From Neptuniibacter sp. (GTDB lineage: Bacteria > Pseudomonadota > Gammaproteobacteria > Pseudomonadales > Balneatricaceae): a stretch of DNA of 8,112 bases. The notes beneath the pieces are model-generated. The model saw only the letters and a program-made list of their open reading frames with translations. It ran no database searches and was not told the DNA's origin. The stretch lies in the NCBI GenBank assembly GCA_030149405.1, contig JASBRM010000360.1, forward strand, positions 1 to 8,112. Reading direction: 5' to 3'. Positions 6,989 to 8,112 of this stretch are shown in pieces. Both the position numbers and the translations under genes were made by a program. The first letter of the stretch is position 1; each line of letters opens with the position of its first letter.

Positions 6989-7019
6989 ATAAAGCCCTCA
7001 TTTGAGGGCTTTATTTTTT
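6989..7019 (+). terminator. Intrinsic terminator of the prfB-lysS operon
   Basis: A perfect 11-base-pair stem, ATAAAGCCCTC / GAGGGCTTTAT, closes on an ATTT loop and is followed by a T-run to 7019. It begins six bases after the lysS stop. The ATG of the next gene begins at 7020, the first base after the T-run, so termination and the next gene's start are juxtaposed. Confidence 0.93.
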
Positions 7020-7511
7020 ATGACCAATGGTACATATATTTTCATTAGCCCTTCTGAATATAATGCTTTGATGAATTGGTTATTCCCTCAAGAAAAAAGA
7101 GTTATTCCACACAAACGCTGGTTTAGTATCTCACTGCGTACTCTGCATCTGGTGGGTATTGCAGGTTTGGCTGGGGCATACCTCTATGATCAGCCTTATA
7201 GCAGTTGGTGGTTATACCTGTTACTCACGGTGATCAGTGGTTTTATCATGGCAGGGATGGAAATCTACTCTGATGGTATCTGGTTAATCCAGATGCGTGG
7301 GACCGCGATTGGCATTAAATTGTTACTTCTCTCTACCATGATCTGGTGGTTTGAACAGCCAGCCGCCTGGGTGTATTTTTTGGTGATCATCATTTCAGGT
7401 ATAGTTTCTCATGCACCAGGTCGTCTGAGATATTATTCGATCTGGCATCGACGCATAATCACAGAACCGCTACAGTTAGGGCCTGAAGAAATTAAAGACT
7501 GTGGTGGATAA
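7020..7511 (+). CDS. Unrecognised four-helix inner-membrane protein
   Basis: I do not recognise the family. The 163-residue product has a polar N-terminal stretch of about 36 residues (basic patch KRVIPHKRW) and four likely membrane helices at about residues 38-56, 63-83, 97-111 and 116-131, then a basic, polar C-terminal tail of about 30 residues ([12 protein letters not shown]). No signal peptide or catalytic motif is evident. Polar residues in or near the membrane (His43, Glu81 in GMEIYSDG, Arg93, His131) could be functional. It is rich in Trp and Tyr. The start is uncertain: ATG 7020 falls right at the end of the lysS terminator, with only GAGGG (7004-7008, in the 3' arm of that hairpin) as a possible ribosome site; a TTG at 7002 lies inside the hairpin, and ATG 7071 would drop 17 residues but has no ribosome site either. 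ung starts four bases after its stop, so the two are probably co-transcribed and translationally coupled. Confidence 0.8.
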   Translation: MTNGTYIFISPSEYNALMNWLFPQEKRVIPHKRWFSISLRTLHLVGIAGLAGAYLYDQPYSSWWLYLLLTVISGFIMAGMEIYSDGIWLIQMRGTAIGIKLLLLSTMIWWFEQPAAWVYFLVIIISGIVSHAPGRLRYYSIWHRRIITEPLQLGPEEIKDCGG

Positions 7512-7515
7512 CTTT

Positions 7516-8112
7516 ATGGCTCTTGAGTCAGCTCCAAGCTGGAATGCAGTCCTTGCTGACCAGTTCACGCAACCTTATATGCAGAATTTGAAAGAGTTTC
7601 TGCGCCAGCAAAAAGATCACAAAAAAATAATCTACCCTCATTCTGAAAACTGGTTTCATGCTTTGGAAGCAACGCCATTGGATCAGGTCAAAGTGGTTAT
7701 TCTGGGTCAGGACCCTTACCATCAACCGGGGCAGGCGCATGGTCTATGTTTCTCTGTTTTGCCAGGGGTCAAAGTGCCGCCTTCACTGGTGAATATCTAT
7801 AAAGAGCTTGCGGCAGATCTGAATATCCAGCCGGTTGGTCACGGTTATCTGGAATCCTGGGCGAAGCAGGGTGTTTTACTCCTCAACAGTGTTCTGACGG
7901 TAGAGCAGTCAAATGCCGGTTCTCATCAGGGAAAAGGTTGGGAAGTCTTTACGGATGCTGTTATTAAACAGGTGAATGAACAGTGCGAAAATGTAGTGTT
8001 CATGTTGTGGGGAAGTTACGCGCAAAAGAAAGGGGCGTGTATTGATGCGCAAAGGCACTTGGTTTTAAAAGCACCGCACCCTTCACCTTTATCAGCGCAC
8101 CGTGGCTTTTTA
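7516..8112 (+). CDS. ung: Uracil-DNA glycosylase, family 1, 3'-truncated by window edge
   Basis: This enzyme removes uracil from DNA to start base excision repair. 199 codons are visible and the frame is still open at the window end; the family is about 220-230 residues, so some 25-30 are missing. Seen: the water-activating motif GQDPYH at residues 64-69 (catalytic Asp66), the [10 protein letters not shown] and [10 protein letters not shown] segments, [15 protein letters not shown] with the uracil-contacting Asn, the [11 protein letters not shown] segment, and [11 protein letters not shown] with catalytic His188 and the DNA-intercalation Leu. All are intact, so the enzyme should be active. 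The ATG at 7516 has GGTGG (7503-7507) eight bases upstream. GTG codons at 7501 and 7504 are in frame and would overlap the previous gene, but they would consume that ribosome site. It lies four bases after the membrane-protein gene on the same strand. Confidence 0.97.
   Translation, partial: MALESAPSWNAVLADQFTQPYMQNLKEFLRQQKDHKKIIYPHSENWFHALEATPLDQVKVVILGQDPYHQPGQAHGLCFSVLPGVKVPPSLVNIYKELAADLNIQPVGHGYLESWAKQGVLLLNSVLTVEQSNAGSHQGKGWEVFTDAVIKQVNEQCENVVFMLWGSYAQKKGACIDAQRHLVLKAPHPSPLSAHRGFL

Noticed and set aside
7501..7515. GTG starts for ung at 7501 or 7504
   Set aside because: They would use up the GGTGG ribosome site; the ATG at 7516 has correct spacing and gives a normal N-terminus.
7528..7740. 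A minus-strand open frame of 70 codons
   Set aside because: It overlaps the start of ung, which is a certain gene and open to the window end.

Overview
The window looks like ordinary chromosomal DNA from a gammaproteobacterium. RF2, lysyl-tRNA synthetase, glyoxalase I, the FldB-type flavodoxin and Ung all read closely like their enterobacterial counterparts. The moderate GC content, the phasin-like gene and the c-di-GMP genes would fit a marine Oceanospirillales-type bacterium, but that placement is inference. I see no insertion sequence, CRISPR array, tRNA, rRNA or prophage gene.

Layout. Positions 1-1286 hold the 3' part of a GGDEF-EAL protein cut by the window edge. It is followed at 1418-2614 by a membrane-anchored diguanylate cyclase with a periplasmic sensor region. 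Convergent to these, 3026-2634 encodes glyoxalase I. Divergent from glyoxalase, 3198-3521 encodes a small phasin-like protein with its own strong terminator. Then come an FldB-type long-chain flavodoxin (3591-4112), a 239-base gap rich in inverted repeats, and the prfB-lysS pair (4352-5446, 5480-6982) closed by a perfect intrinsic terminator. The last pair is an unrecognised four-helix membrane protein (7020-7511) and the 5' part of ung (7516 to the window end), separated by 4 bases.

How the genes relate. The first two genes both act on the second messenger c-di-GMP: one has intact synthase and phosphodiesterase motifs, the other is a sensor-linked synthase whose product-inhibition site looks degraded. 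prfB and lysS form the usual translation operon. Glyoxalase, flavodoxin and Ung are housekeeping detoxification, redox and DNA repair functions with no evident shared pathway.

Most notable. prfB reads through in one frame with no programmed +1 frameshift, although the surrounding slip-site elements (an SD-like GAGGA, a three-base spacer and the CTT codon) are still there and only the extra T is absent. Other points worth a look are a long imperfect hairpin after fldB, a coding start placed directly on the U-tract of the lysS terminator, and the unknown membrane protein coupled to ung. I did not find a convincing undescribed multi-gene system.
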